A DNA stretch of 64,000 bases from contig JABAKD010000023.1 of assembly GCA_012845835.1 (NCBI GenBank), positions 24,259,046 through 24,323,045 of the forward strand. The letters are read 5' to 3'. The notes under the pieces are model-generated. The model was not told the DNA's origin and made no database searches. It saw only the letters and a list, made by a program, of their open reading frames with translations. Both the position numbers and the translations under genes were made by a program. Shown here piece after piece: positions 1-12,190 of the stretch. The stretch is from Undaria pinnatifida. Taxonomy: Eukaryota > Sar > Phaeophyceae > Laminariales > Alariaceae. Numbering within the stretch: the first letter of the stretch is position 1; every line of letters begins with the position of its first letter.

Positions 1-33
1 TTAAACTATTGGCATTTTCAAAACCATGGAAAT

Positions 34-57
34 AACCCTGACCCTGACCCTAACCCA
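34..57. repeat. Short telomere-like hexamer run
   Basis: Four consecutive hexamers of the form CCCTGA/CCCTAA occur near the window edge. They resemble the C-rich strand of a TTAGGG-type telomere repeat with one variant base. Four units are too few to call a telomere; an interstitial scrap or chance is possible. Confidence 0.3.
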
Positions 58-624
58 TACGAAATACCGGTCAAAGTGCCCCAGCATGACGTCCTAGTGA
101 CGTCACTGGGGTGAAACGGTTGGAAAAAAACAATAACGCATCACTGCCAATCGCGTAGTCCGTGTGATATCGTGTACCTGGTACTCTTTACTTTATTTGA
201 GGCGCTATATGTTTTCGAGTGAAAACGGATCAGGTATATTATACCTGTTTTTGATTATAGCCCCCAAAATATCTCCCGCACATTGGGAATGCATGGGTAT
301 GTTTCGTTTCTCTTCGTGAGGACTGTGTTCACTCAAAGGGAGCTCGCCTAACAGCCAATAAGAGAGCGTACAACTGCCTTCCAAGATCCGCGCGGCCACC
401 TTGTTAGGTCTGCTGCCCAAAAGCCACGGACGACTCCCAGAATGAACGTGATCGATGCTCTGCGCCCCTAGAGCGTAGAAGATAGTCTAGAGTTTTAGCT
501 ATAGTAATATCTCTTGCAACTTACGCCCTCCCCTCCCCCCCCCCCGTTTGATTTCCTACAGGCAACTGGCGGTGCGGCGGCATCCTGTCGCGACCAACGG
601 TAAGTCTCGCCGAATTGAGGCATC
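58..624. other. No gene seen
   Basis: AT-leaning DNA with short, overlapping, mutually contradictory open frames and a C-rich run near 525-545. I see no domain, repeat or RNA gene here. Confidence 0.4.
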
Positions 625-752
625 GTGAACAGAGTCGCGCCTGCTGTATGTAGTACCCCCTTGAACGTCTCTGACAGACGGTACATACGTGAACAGAGTT
701 GCGTCTGCTGTATGTGGTACCCCCTTGAACGTCATTGACAGACGGTATAATA
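625..752. repeat. 64 bp tandem duplication, two copies
   Basis: Units 625-688 and 689-752 both begin GTGAACAGAG and run through a CCCCCTTGAACGTC core to ACAGACGGTA. They differ at a handful of positions, so the duplication is old enough to have diverged slightly. No coding function is evident. Confidence 0.85.
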
Positions 753-2867
753 ATACTGTATACAATAGCAATTGCACGTCATGTTGCTCCGATATATGAA
801 CCTGCGGGCACGGTACAGAAAAACACAATACTATGGGGCGTCCAAGTATCGGTCCGTGAAACATGTAGAAGTACAATACGGGCGATCATCGCTCGCCACG
901 AGGCCAGGTACGGCAATATTACCGGAGTGAAGCTCCATGAGACGCGTGGCGAACACCCGGGAGCGCTTCACCAACAACGCGCGCCACGACAGTGATGCCA
1001 GGGTACATACAACTTTTGGGCCAATTGTTTCTGATTGACGGTATGATACTGTTAATGTTAACAGTCAACTGAGGAAGTACCCAATACCGTTGAAATCTAG
1101 CTTTTGTTGTGTACATACATGTTTGTTTATTTAGTTACATGACAGATTGTGTTGCTCATCGGGTTAAGCGTACAGTTTTGCTCAAAGACAGTGTTGTTTG
1201 TATGACGTATCGATCTCCCCAAGTGGGAGTTCACAAAAAATAGGTGCACCTATCCTTCAGCAGGCGTCATGCTCCCCTCGTTATGAACATAGTCCTCTCA
1301 CGTACACCCATACCCCCGCGCCCGGTGTTTAGTAAGCCCATCACAGACATCTTACCCACCCGTGTTTCCCCTCCCTTTCTTCACCTCCTTGCTGCCAAGG
1401 TGCAATGCCTGCCGCGACCGCACAGTGTGCGGCTCGAACATGCGGCGACTCTTACCGAGCAACAGGATCGAGTGCTACCGCGCCCCTCGCAGAAACGACA
1501 GTGGCCTCCATGGGTTGGTGCTCGGCAATTCGGCACCTTCTTACGCCATGGATGATGTGGGTGCAGCTATGTCTTCTATGTTTCAGGAGAAATTATTGCC
1601 GATTGAACCGACTCATCGTAGGCGCATTTGAAAGCTTTCGTCCAGTGCCACTGGCACATAGACTACATATCAAACATCATTTTCTTTTTAGCATCCCTTT
1701 TTTTCATCCCAGCTCAGCTCGTGAGAGGTTGTTACCGTCAGCGGCCTTCTGAAAAAGCCATGGTCATATGTGTCTTACCTTCTCCCCCACGGCACGTGCC
1801 CTCGTTTTATCCCGCATAGGCTTCAGCATTTCCACTTTCAGCTTTTTATGCTCGTCGATTTCCATTGAACCGTGCAAATCCACCCTCTCGCGCTGTCCCC
1901 TAGTCAATATTTTGAGCAAAAAAATGTTCCTGCGAGCACGAACACGCACTCGGGAGGATTCGAACCCGACTTTATCAGGGACAAGACTCATGTCCTACTC
2001 CACGGTGAACGCCTCTATCCCATTATTATCTATGATCGAATTGATTTACGCTACAGTAGGTGGAGCAGGGACGCACTTATACAAGCAAGCATGACGTACT
2101 TTAACTCTCTTCTTCCAAAAGAAAAGTTGGCTAATTTACTCGAATCGCCGTGCGCGCTAATATGCCGCTGTTGTAGCTTACGTGAAGTGCTGTGATAATA
2201 CAGGCAGCACGATCAGCGATGGTTAAGGTTTTGGTCCAAATCTAGGGTGAAGATAGTATATGAACGCGTCAAACTCGCTATTCACAGTGGTTTCGCCTAC
2301 ACTCTCCCTTCGCCTGTCCTGTGATGCGCTTTTGTTGTTTTCCAGCTGCACCTGTCCATGAACTGCCTACGGCTGGACTCGAAACAAACAAACTCCAACC
2401 AGCACGCCGCTCACACGTACGTATTGACGCCTGCTACAAGAGGGGCAGTATCACTGTTAGCGTAATTTGTTCTGCCTGGACTAGCTCCCCAAAATATGAA
2501 CTACTCTATCCCACCGGACAACTATTAATGCAGTAGCTTTAGTGTTTTCCAACATGATTCCATGCACATACAATACGTAGACCATGGGATTGTTCATCGG
2601 GTTCCACGGCCATTTTCTCTGGAATAAGGAATTGGGGGGAGTGTCGAGTTCCTCAAGTGAAGAGTACCGAATATCATTTTAGGTGCAGCTCTACAGCAGC
2701 ATGCGCCTCTATCTACCTCTACCTTGTATTTCGCGCCCCTCGCTTGCGTCGGCATTATAAGTTTGTACGTGTGCCCGGTTTGTGTATAATACGAAGTATG
2801 CAAAATTGAACAATATACGGATCCACGGACAAGACACCTCGTCCCCCTTACCGGCCAATAACTTGAC
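753..2867. other. Gene-poor stretch, nothing recognised
   Basis: Several open frames of 60-115 codons overlap on both strands, but none has a recognisable domain, long coding bias or partner elsewhere in the window. A T-arm-like motif on the minus strand near 1950-1965 is not part of a foldable tRNA. I see no reliable gene. Confidence 0.4.
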
Positions 2868-3227
2868 TCAACATGCCCATGCGTGTTCAGCGGGGACAAA
2901 TCCAGGGGCAACTTCTCCCTTTGGGAATCTCCGAACATCATACTTCAAGGTGCCGCCTTGGGATGTGCTGAGGCGAACGGCCGCAAGTACAAGGCAGACG
3001 AAGGAGTCCCACGCCGCGTGTTCGGCAGCGTCAACACCAGAGCCATTGTTGGCGGAGAGGTACCTCGCCATGGGTTCGACGAAGTAAGCACCAAATCCGT
3101 CAGCACGAGGCCCGTTGTCCACGCAACTGCCGCCACCGAGGCTGGGGTGAGGGGCAGCATCCGCGGACGCAAAACATGGGCCAAAATCGCACGAGGCGGC
3201 AGCGATGACGGCGCCGACAACGACCCG
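2868..3227 (-). pseudogene. Orphan coding-like fragment, possibly one exon
   Basis: On the minus strand a frame stays open for about 118 codons between a TGA near 3230 and the stop at 2868. The first ATG is at 3122, so the open part begins upstream of any start codon, as in an internal exon or a truncated gene. The composition is protein-like: an Ala/Val/Gly-rich start, a stretch reading ADGFGAYFVEP, then a mixed helix-like stretch, with C- or G-ending codons far more common than in the surrounding AT-richer DNA. The base before the open part could serve as an AG splice acceptor. I do not recognise the family. The opposite strand is also open for 188 codons, so this call is weak. Confidence 0.25.
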
Positions 3228-3756
3228 TCACTTTTGCAGGGGAACCAGTACCGTGAACTGGTGGAAGTTAGTTTTTGCTCTGGCGAGAGCTCTCGTCCTC
3301 GCTCCGACGTCGTATATAACTCAAGGCACGACATCGTGCCGAGGACAGGTGGTGAGTGTAATGTAATAATAGCACTGCACGCGCGATTTTCAATGCAACC
3401 TATACCCTGCTTTCCGCATATCTATATGCTTGCAGTTACCAGCATATGAGTGTCCGCCATCTTCTCGCACAACATATTAGTAACAACATAACGGAGCAGT
3501 GCCGAGGTCCACGTACACCACTACCCAAGGCCTCACGTCAGCTTATTATGTGATGGGACTGGCGTGCTAACGTCTGGTTTTACCGAAGCCCCCATACATA
3601 GATAGGTGGATAGTCCGTCTCAGGCTTTTGCAGGCAATATGTGCGACGTTATTGTCCGTTTACGCGGTACCAACAATCACTGCGGCGCGGAAGCAAGCAT
3701 GGATGCGTTTAAGTTTACCCACTGTTACATAACGAAGCGTGCGTTCCTTTCGTCGA

Positions 3757-3880
3757 TGATCCGAATTTCATCGAAGGGAACCCGCGCTTTCAGCGCCATT
3801 CCTTTCAGCCTCGGCGTAAATTCGTCAATGGGGGTACGCGCTTATCACGCCGCTCCCCTCAACCATGGCACGGGTTTGCT
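3757..3880 (+). other. Divergent repeat encoding a peptide shared with 28.3 kb
   Basis: The plus-strand peptide here, ending HAAPLNHGTG, aligns over about 39 residues with a minus-strand peptide at 28296-28410 ending NAAPINHGTG. Roughly half the residues agree and no gaps are needed. DNA identity is moderate and the reading frame is kept in both copies. The family is unknown to me. It may be a piece of a transposon polyprotein, since the second copy lies inside element B. Confidence 0.35.
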
Positions 3881-3965
3881 TTTGAGTCCTGCCGACGATG
3901 ACATTAGTGAGGGGCATGATTGGCGGAGAGACAGTGCCCCCAGACAAGTCTGTCTATTAAGCTAG

Positions 3966-6669
3966 TCCTTCGTGATTATATCGCCTTTTTTTACCCTCTC
4001 TCTGAAGACGTAGGAGAGAATCAGTCCCACCAGCTGGATGGCATCTAACAATATAAGGGGCTCTCATCTCTGTCTAATTTCATATTGATACAAATACAAA
4101 CCACCATCCTTTATCAATACCGAAACCACTGATTACATATGTTTGATGTATTTACCGGCCTTCCAATGCCGTACCATAAAAGGTGCTACATTTGTACGTA
4201 GCTATCTTCGAGTTATTTCTATACCCAAGCAGACTTGACGATTGTGTAGTAGTGCTTATTTGTATTACTGTCATCGCCCAAACACCACACATACATGCAA
4301 TATTTTGGTGGGGGGCCTCTGTGTTTTTTCTAGCCATGGCCCGTCCTTTCTGACGAAATAGCGCTTGTTTGTGGAAAATAAAATAGCACGAAACCGCTAC
4401 CACATACAAGTCGTACATGTGACTGTATTTCATATTTCACTTTGGTTATTTCGGGCATCTCGATGACACTCCTCCTCGCCGCATTCTGTCTCATGATACG
4501 TTTGGACAATTCGTCCTGCAGATTTCTCCTACTTCCAGACACGCCGAGCCAGCCACCGCTCCGCCTCAATCCCGCCGAGACGATCACCGGCTGGTAGGCC
4601 TGCTTCCTCGGCTTCTGTTGCCCCCATGACAGCTGGTAGCACCGTCGATTGGGACCCGGTCAGGTACGATGCACCTCACTTGGGAGACGCTTCAACTTCG
4701 TTCTGTGACGATAAGAAACAGGCAGCGATGGAGGCGGGTCGTGCCAACCTCACAATGCAACAGATCCTTGATGAAGATGGTTAAGGAATAGGGAGCAGCA
4801 CTTGCACGGGTCAGGTAGGAATGATCTTAGTCGTGGCCATCACACTGTATTATACCCGTATGTTTTTTTTAATTTAGGACGCTTTAACGATGCATCAAGC
4901 ACCCCCTAGCCATATATTAATAGTAGCATTGCATGTTTCTGCGCCTATTTCGCATCGATGTTTGTGTCTGCTTATGCCTTCAATTTCGTGTTCGACCGGT
5001 TACACTGTCTTGTATCATTTTCTTCAGCCCGCGGTTTTTGTCGGACAGTACCCGCACCAGGCCGAATTCTGGCTTTGAATCGACCACGACCACGCTGAAC
5101 ACCGGCAGGCTTAATACTGGCCGTGAACCGACCATGGCCTCGGTGAACCACGGGTGGCAACCCAATCTTCCGCAGCCAGAACCCCCTCACTCCTTCTCCT
5201 AACGTGAGGCAGGGGGGAACAACATTGTGGCGTGCTGTTGACAAGCAACGGACAATATTTCAAACAAGAGCATAACATAGGGCCACGAAAACTTTAACGC
5301 TTCAACAAGAAGTAAAAACAAATATACATTGAGTCTTGCATTGATTGGTGCACCATCCCCTTCGCATGCTGAATAAAGTAAAGTAGTTCAACGTGAAGAC
5401 AACAAACAAGCATACTAAAAAAAAACGCGGTAGTCTAACGGAGTACAACCATGTGATACGTCAATTATTGGCATTCTTAACAACAGCAGTTTGAAATGCG
5501 TACCGTCACCTTGACAATTGATTATCTACCAGAATAAAAAAAACACCCAGATTAATAAACAATACTGAGAAATAGACGATTGCCATAAACTATACTTGCC
5601 GTTCGAGCCATCCATGCACCAGTTCCTACTGGTACTCATTAAATTTCCATACACCCCCCACCCCTCACCCGCTCACCGGTAATGCAACTTCATTCTTCAT
5701 TTTCCCTCCGATAACGTAGCTTAAACACCATTCCGATAAAAATCGAACACCCTTCCGTAAGACTGCTGTAATACCTGTTTCCTGTGACTTTCCGCCAATA
5801 TTTTCCAAGTTCTCTTTCCCCATACTTGTACGTTTTGATTTTATGATCAACAAGGCTTAGGACTTCCGCACCTGTTAGATATTGGCCTCGTTAAAAACAG
5901 GTTATATGGATCCCGTGCAAAAAATCACCCCGCTGTAAACCCTGACGCGATACATACATGCAGAAACATCAACAACAGCATGTCATGAACACCCTTAGAC
6001 TATATAATTAATGCATACAGAGAGATCTAAACTTATTCTCACAGTAACATAAGACAACACCAAGTACTCGATCACAATATTCTCTTTGGATCTCGCACCG
6101 TTCGTCTAGTAGCTCCTATTCATTTTGCGAACTACTCCATGTTATACGCCCCCCTTCCCTCATGGTTTTATTTTTAATGTATAACCAGGTATATGAACAG
6201 CTGGTGCATTCCGCATCCTTCAGAGTATACCCCCTAAAAACGGTCTTTATATGGTTTTGTGCGCAGAGTGATTACACCATTAATGACTGAATGCCATTGC
6301 ATTACCCTGTTGGCCCTTGTACTAGCTAGCACTAAGGGGTGTCATTGGCCTAAATTCTTCATGAGGACATGCGAACCGCATAACACACGCGCGACAGGAG
6401 TATCACACACAGCAAACATGAGTCTCGACGAAATCTTCGATTTCACAGCTGTTGTAGTGTTCAGACTACATAATTGTAATAAAACGAAGGTAGATTTCGT
6501 GCATACGGAGACGCGACCCACATAGAATATATAGTTGGATTTTGTCCTCGACGCGTTGCTTAAATCAACAATAATGGTATACCCGTTTTGCGGTAGGGAT
6601 TGGGCCCTTTGGAGCCAGAGATTTCTCGCTCAACTTAAGACCTACAACAGCACCCACAATCTGTGGACT
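3966..6669. other. Gene-poor stretch
   Basis: No domain, inverted repeat or tandem array stands out. The region is AT-rich between about 5.3 and 6.5 kb and only short open frames occur on either strand. Confidence 0.45.
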
Positions 6670-6765
6670 ATGGGTCTGTGGTGTATGTTCCAAACGTTGC
6701 CGTTAGATGCCTAGTTCATGGGTCTGTTGTGTATGTTCCAAACGTTGCCGTTAGATGCCTAGTCC
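6670..6765. repeat. 48 bp tandem duplication, two copies
   Basis: Units 6670-6717 and 6718-6765 begin ATGGGTCTGT and share the core CAAACGTTGCCGTTAGATGC. They are almost identical, so the duplication is recent. Confidence 0.9.
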
Positions 6766-7286
6766 ATGGGGTTGTGTACCGGGATTAGCATATACAACTT
6801 ATATCATAGTCGCCTGTTGGGGGGGGTATAGAGCTCCCTACCTACGAGAGGGGCCTCATAAACGTTACTGGCAGGGCTACCCGTACCGTGGCACCCCCCG
6901 GTATTAACATATATCGGCACACATGTCTCCCGCTTCCCTCACGTTAAACAGTGATTACCCCGGCTGTCCCCATCTCCCCCCGTTATTCCGATCTCGTCAT
7001 GTTCGCGTGGTACTCATCGATTTCAAGTACGATGGGGTATTTCCGGTGGTCAGGGACGTCACCGGTATCCCGCCGCACCCTGCGCTTGCTTGGGGACCGG
7101 GTGCTTCCAAGACCGGTACTACCACCAAACAAAACTCGTCAATGTGGTAGTATTGTTCAGCTGCCGATGGTTTGTAGCCCGCCGCGAGATGCACGGCTAT
7201 ATTTTCGCATATGGGGGGCTTTTTTACGTGGCAAGACCGCTTATCCATGGGAAGGCTGAGTGGTCTCATGTCTATGTACCGGACCA

Positions 7287-7539
7287 AGGCTACGGTAGGG
7301 GGGACCCTCCCATTTTTAGTACCGGAATTGAGCCCCTCGCGCGAGTGACTCAGCACCTTACGGACATGAATGCTTTAGGCGATTTTGGAGGGTGGCAGCG
7401 TTCGAAGATAACCATTCCATTGCGGATTGATTTCGCAAAGTTATAGCATAAAAAAAACCTAACAGCGCAGAGAAACAAAGGGGTTACTCGCGCGAGTGAC
7501 CCCGAGCCAATGCAAAAACGGACCCCCCTACCGTGGCCT
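7287..7539. mobile_element. MITE copy 1
   Basis: This 253 bp unit has inverted ends: the left end reads AGGCTACGGTAGGGGGGACC, and the right end, reverse-complemented, matches it at 18 of 20 bases. A relative with the same ends and interior lies at 29834-30092. The interior holds a near-palindrome around the core ACTCGCGCGAGT close to the right end and a related motif near the left end, so the whole unit can fold. There is no transposase, so it is a non-autonomous DNA element. I could not settle a target duplication, and the parent superfamily is unknown. Confidence 0.7.
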
Positions 7540-9187
7540 GCGTCTTACGTTCGGATACAATATCATGCCCCCCCTCGACTCGTGGTGTTATCACTGCGAA
7601 CGAGAATAGCGCTGATAGGCGGCAACTAGCGGCAAACTGAGCGAATTTATTTGGACGGTAGTTTTTGATCTGACAGCAGTAACTTGACATAGCAGTGTTG
7701 TCAGAGAGCACCGCGTCCGATTCCATTATCTATTTTGAGATGAGAATATCTGGGGTATGTTAAAGGGTGATGGTAGGTCGCCTGAAGACTTTTTTCTGAA
7801 GACACCCCTACACAGTGGTCGTATGGCTGTGCTCGTAGGGTAACAGTAACCTGTCGTACTCGAGAGATAACTGTACACCCCAGTCAGGACAGTGTTGCTG
7901 CAGGCGGCTGGCTAAATTTCGGTGGATGGTGCATTAACACAGTAACGCTAGGGCCATAAAGAGGAACGGGTTGGTTGCTGAATCGTGCATGTGATATATC
8001 GTGGGGACTACGATACGTTCTTCCTACCAACGTCAACGTAGTACTCCCAAGCGGGGGGAAGCCCCGTTCAATTGGATCGAACGCGGCCACCAAGAAATTG
8101 GCTTATCTATCTTGGTTTATGAGGGCAAAGAAAGGGTCGTGGAGAGACTGGCCGCGTAACTGCTGGTTAGCTCCCACGCGGCCCTGGGGAGAACAACAGT
8201 TGTAAAGTGTGATGACGTGTGTCGTACGGTTGTGCCCTTGGAGAAAGATCCCCGTGGAATGGAATTGGACGAGTCGATGGAGAGATGAGCTGGCCAATTT
8301 TGTTCGTCAGGTACGCTGTACCACGGCGTTCTCAAACGCGTGGAGGTTTTCTTTTTGTGGTGCGGATAAGGTGCCCTTTTTTACAGTAAGTGTGGACACC
8401 ATGTTGTTTTGTGGTGGACAACGTCCCCGGTTTTGTTTACAAGTGTGGACATCGCCCGTCCGAGTGTATTGGATGGGGCGACCGAGGAGTTGAGTTGTTA
8501 TTAGGCGAGCGAACGAATGCATGCGTGGGGGCCAAACCGGTGATGTACCTACGTACCGGGAAACGATGGCGGGGGGGGGCGGGTGAGTGAGAGCCGGGGG
8601 AGAACATTGATATATTCGAGCGGATATTATCATCGCGGTCTCTTATGAGTGACGTTGCACTCTACGTACCGTGCTGAGACCCCCGCCAATCTCAGTACAT
8701 GTGTAGTCCGTCGGAGCGTTAGTAGATTTTGGTACACTGTGGGTCATTTAAGCGCTGCGACGTTGCATTGGCCAGCATGGCGTTTCGGGTCTTACGTGGT
8801 AGGAGCCCCGGTTAACGTCAGATAGTATACCATGGATTTGATGTTGTTTTACACGGAATACGTTGCTACGGGACGAGGGCGACCCGTTTTTGAGACGCAC
8901 GCCAAGCAGTCGTTAGGTGGTGAGTGTGAGAGCTTGTGCGGTACGAGCGCGATTTCTTGGACACAAGAGCTGCCCCAAACCATGTGTCAAGTCCTCCTTA
9001 TGAGTGTGCGTGGGTTATCAACGATAGATATATATGCTGTACTATATGAACCAGGAAAAAAGAAAAACCCTCCTACGAGGGTGGCGTTGGAGCAGAGAAC
9101 CTGATAAAAAAATGCCCTTGGTATGCTGAATAGTTGCGCTACAGTACGAGTGATGGGGAACATATCGAATTCGGAAACGCGCGCTCG
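7540..9187. other. No gene seen
   Basis: Only short overlapping open frames occur. The 5' LTR and leader of element A would be expected here, but I find no direct repeat with DNA downstream of 16.1 kb. A TGGCG-starting stretch near 9081 is too weak to call a primer binding site. Confidence 0.4.
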
Positions 9188-10654
9188 ATGTTAGCGTCCA
9201 AATGTCCACCTGAGATACGGCCTTTTAACTGGTCCGTACAAAAGAATGGACTCGAGACACTACCCGTAATCAGCCTTTCTCGGTCAGCTCACCGCAGCTA
9301 CAGCAGTGACTCCGAGTCTGACTCGGAGAGCCGCCGCCACCGCCGTCGTCACCGTAGTCGTGCCCGCTCGCTCTCACCTACCCCCTCAGATGTTCGCTCG
9401 CGTAACTTTGATCGCTTGAGCTTCCGGCGTGCCTACCGCAGGCACCCCACCCGCTCTCATCGTGTGGACTACCAGCAGGCCGGCGCGGCTGAGGGACACG
9501 ATCACGCCCGCGACCGACAAGTAGGCTACCGACGCTTGCCGGAGGGACCCGCTCGTCCGCCCTTTCGACCCAGCCAACTGCCCTCTACTGCCGCCACGCA
9601 CCAGCCCATCACCACCGCCGTGCCCCAGATCGGTAAGCAGTATGGTGTCGAATCCAACCAGGCAGCTGAACTGGTCGAGAAAGTGCGCAAACGGATCGCG
9701 GGTTCTCTTCCTTGTCCAGTGTTTGGTGGTCCCACGGCCGGTACGTTGTCGATCGCAAACTCAGCCGTCATGTTGCAGCAGAAGGTACTGAGCACCCTAC
9801 GCAACGTCGATTCAGGAGCCATGCGGCTAGAGCCAGACCAGTACATAGATGGTACATGGACCACGATGCCAGACGAACTTACACCTCGCCGTGTAGAACT
9901 ACTGACCGATCTGACCCATGACTTCTTGTCAGTTAGCCACCAGCTCGCCACCGCCGAATTTGTCCCTGTGTATCTCATCACGGGGGAGGTTGTGGAGAAG
10001 CCACACAGCGACGTTACCGCTACTGATTGGTTGCGTGTCTTCTTTCGGGAACAGGCTGTAACGGGGGGTGCTGTCGAATTCGCGCAGGCCGCGTTGGCAG
10101 CCGTGACGCTCAAACCAGCTGAAACGTGGACCGCGGCAGCGGCCCGTGTTTTGTTAACTTTCCGTGCCTCACTAGCCAACTCCGAACGACCACATGTTAC
10201 AGAGCAGCTGTTCTTCTGGCGTTTTATCACACCGCTAGAAATGACAGCTCTGTACGATAGAGTCGTCGAAGTACTGCTACCAAACCCGTTACACCGCGTA
10301 GGCGTTGACGGGCGCATGCACGAGAAGGTCCACATGATCACGACCACCTTGCGCCCCATGCGCATGAAGTGGCACGACCCCATGAGGGAGGCCATGCGGC
10401 TTAGAGGAGAGGTGGCTGAGAGACTGTTCCAGGAATTCATCGCTGTTCTGTCCGCTCGTAACGCGTCGTATTCAACCCCGCAAGTGCCACGGAAAGTAGC
10501 CAAGCACGCCGGGCCGGACAGACTCTTCACCATGACGGAAGTAAGGCACATGTTCTCCTCGCCCGCCGGGGCTCTTGCTGCTCTTAACGTAGCTGCCTTG
10601 GCGAACCCGGGGATTGGCACACTTGCGCCGGTGCCCCCCCCCCCCCCCAGCTAA
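9188..10654 (+). pseudogene. Gag, N-terminal part (element A)
   Basis: I chose the ATG at 9188. The frame is open a little further upstream but has no ATG there. The product of about 488 residues starts with an Arg/Ser-rich segment (serine-acid runs followed by RRHRRRHRSR), consistent with nucleic-acid binding. A mostly helical, globular stretch follows from about residue 140 to 460, the place of a retrotransposon capsid. It ends in a proline run encoded by a C homopolymer at about 10635-10650, after which a TAA closes the frame. A better continuation (KPLAALVPTRWQ) lies in another frame straight after the homopolymer, so an indel in the C run probably ended the ORF early. The Gag role rests on position before protease and RT. 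Confidence 0.65.
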
Positions 10655-11197
10655 ACCCCTTGCCGCCCTAGTCCCAACCCGTTGGCAGGAATCACAGCCA
10701 TCCGCAGGTCAACCCATCGTCGCCGCATTCCAAAATCAGACTGCCACCGCTCTGGGTCAGCACGGCGTTCTCTTCGACAAACGCGAACGGCGGCCTCGAC
10801 CCAATGCGCGGACGCCACACCGACAGCGCATGCTACTGCCGGGACGCGACCCCCGACGACGGCCGCCCGGGGGGAAATCCTCGACTATCTTAGGACGCAG
10901 AAGGTGTGCTTCGCACACGATTTCTTAGGCAACTGCCACCGCCCCGGCAACTGCCAGTGGCAGCATGAGCCGTTTCCGGCAGCTTTCTACAAGGATGTGG
11001 CATCATCTCGCCGACCTGGCAACTCCAATCCCCGCCGTCGCTTGGCCGCGATGACGGAAGCCCAGTGCAATACGGCTGCTGAGCTTGGCCTGATCTTGGA
11101 GGAGGCAGCCGACGAGACGGGGTCGACCGGCGCTGCCGACGGCGGCCAAGCCGGGGCATCCATCGACCAACACGAGCAGATGGAGGGTACCTCCTGA
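10655..11197 (+). pseudogene. Gag, C-terminal part with CCCH zinc finger (element A)
   Basis: At 10907-10966 the sequence encodes a perfect C-X8-C-X5-C-X3-H zinc finger, starting CFAHDFLGNC and ending CQWQH. This is the spacing of CCCH RNA-binding fingers; gypsy Gag usually has C-X2-C-X4-H-X4-C. The frame equals that of the N-terminal Gag part, but the frame between about 10655 and 10860 is disturbed. It ends with TGA at 11195. Downstream DNA stays open in the same frame into the protease, so gag and pol are separated by a single UGA. The finger would bind genomic RNA in the particle. Confidence 0.65.
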
Positions 11198-12118
11198 AGG
11201 TGCGCCCCGGGTAAGGAGGACCTGGGGAACGGACATGACCTCGCCGCCGCAGCACCTAAGAAAGCACGTCAGGAACGGGTCAGAGACCAGTTGTGGGTAC
11301 GGGGTCAGATTTGGCATTGCCATCGACGACGGCGTCCATGGCCGGTGGAGATCCTACTGGAAACAGGTGCGGGAAGAGGTAGCTACATGTCGTTGGCTTT
11401 GCGGCGCGGCCTCCGGAAGCTTCTGCGACGCAAAATAGATACAAGTAGTCCAGGTTTTCTCGAGGCCGCGAACCCCTCCGACAGCGAGACTCCTCCCATG
11501 CGTATTTTAGGGTCGGCAGTAGTGCCGGTGCTGTTGGAATCCGATTCTCGGGTTCGCGATGTTGTGATACGCGTCGTGGAAGACCTACCCTACGGTTTCA
11601 TTTTCGGAGCAGCTTACTTTAGACGAAACTGCAGCACCCTGGAGTTCGCACCTGACAAAGGCTTTAGATTCGTACCCTCAGCACCTTGTGTTCCATTTCA
11701 CCTTGCCGCCCTAGACACTTCGCCTCACCCGAATCCCCTCCGCGCAGAACGAGATCGGTTTTGTATGCTAACTCCTCCACCCGAGGCGCCGCTCTCTTTG
11801 TCTCCTGCTCCAGTTATCTTCCCTGCAGCTCGCCCCAGCTATCACGACATTGCTTGGGAGGATGAGAGCACGTTAAAGTGGGACATTAAGCAGGTCGCAG
11901 CAACCACCACAGTTCCAGGTTTCATCAGCATCGCGGTAGAAACTGCGGCTGTAAGTCCCCAACCGCAAGATCGACAGCTTGTACTAATGCTACCTACAGA
12001 ACGGTTCGATCTAGAGAAGGGGGCACTAGTAAGGGTCGCTCGAGCAGTGTTGTGTTGGTTGCCGGGGTTTCCGGTGTACTGCAAAGTAGTGAACCGTGTT
12101 AACAGACCGCTGCAGTAG
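11198..12118 (+). pseudogene. Retropepsin-like aspartic protease (element A)
   Basis: The active-site region reads LLETGAGRGSYMS where the family has (D)TG(A/S): the catalytic aspartate codon is GAA, glutamate. A second retropepsin landmark follows about 80 residues later (FIFGAAYFRRN, the place of the ILG-x-x-F-L loop). The frame runs on from gag through the UGA at 11195 and stops at a TAG at 12116. Even if translated, the Asp-to-Glu change should cripple proteolysis. A sequencing error at that base cannot be excluded. Confidence 0.65.
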
Positions 12119-12190
12119 AGGGTAAGCGCGTGATAGCTCGAATGCTTGTACTAAACGTACGCGACCCCGCACGGCTCGAGTCTTTATTCG

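Noticed and set aside
34-57. Chromosome-end telomere.
   Set aside because: Only four hexamers, and ordinary-looking DNA on both sides; not a terminal array.
1940-2015. tRNA-like T-arm (GGTTCGAATCC on the minus strand).
   Set aside because: The T stem does not pair properly around a 7-base loop, the anticodon loop lacks U33, and no acceptor stem closes it.
2883-3449. 188-codon plus-strand open frame.
   Set aside because: It lies opposite the better minus-strand frame, is Arg/Ser/Gly-rich without a domain, and its ends run into AT-rich DNA.
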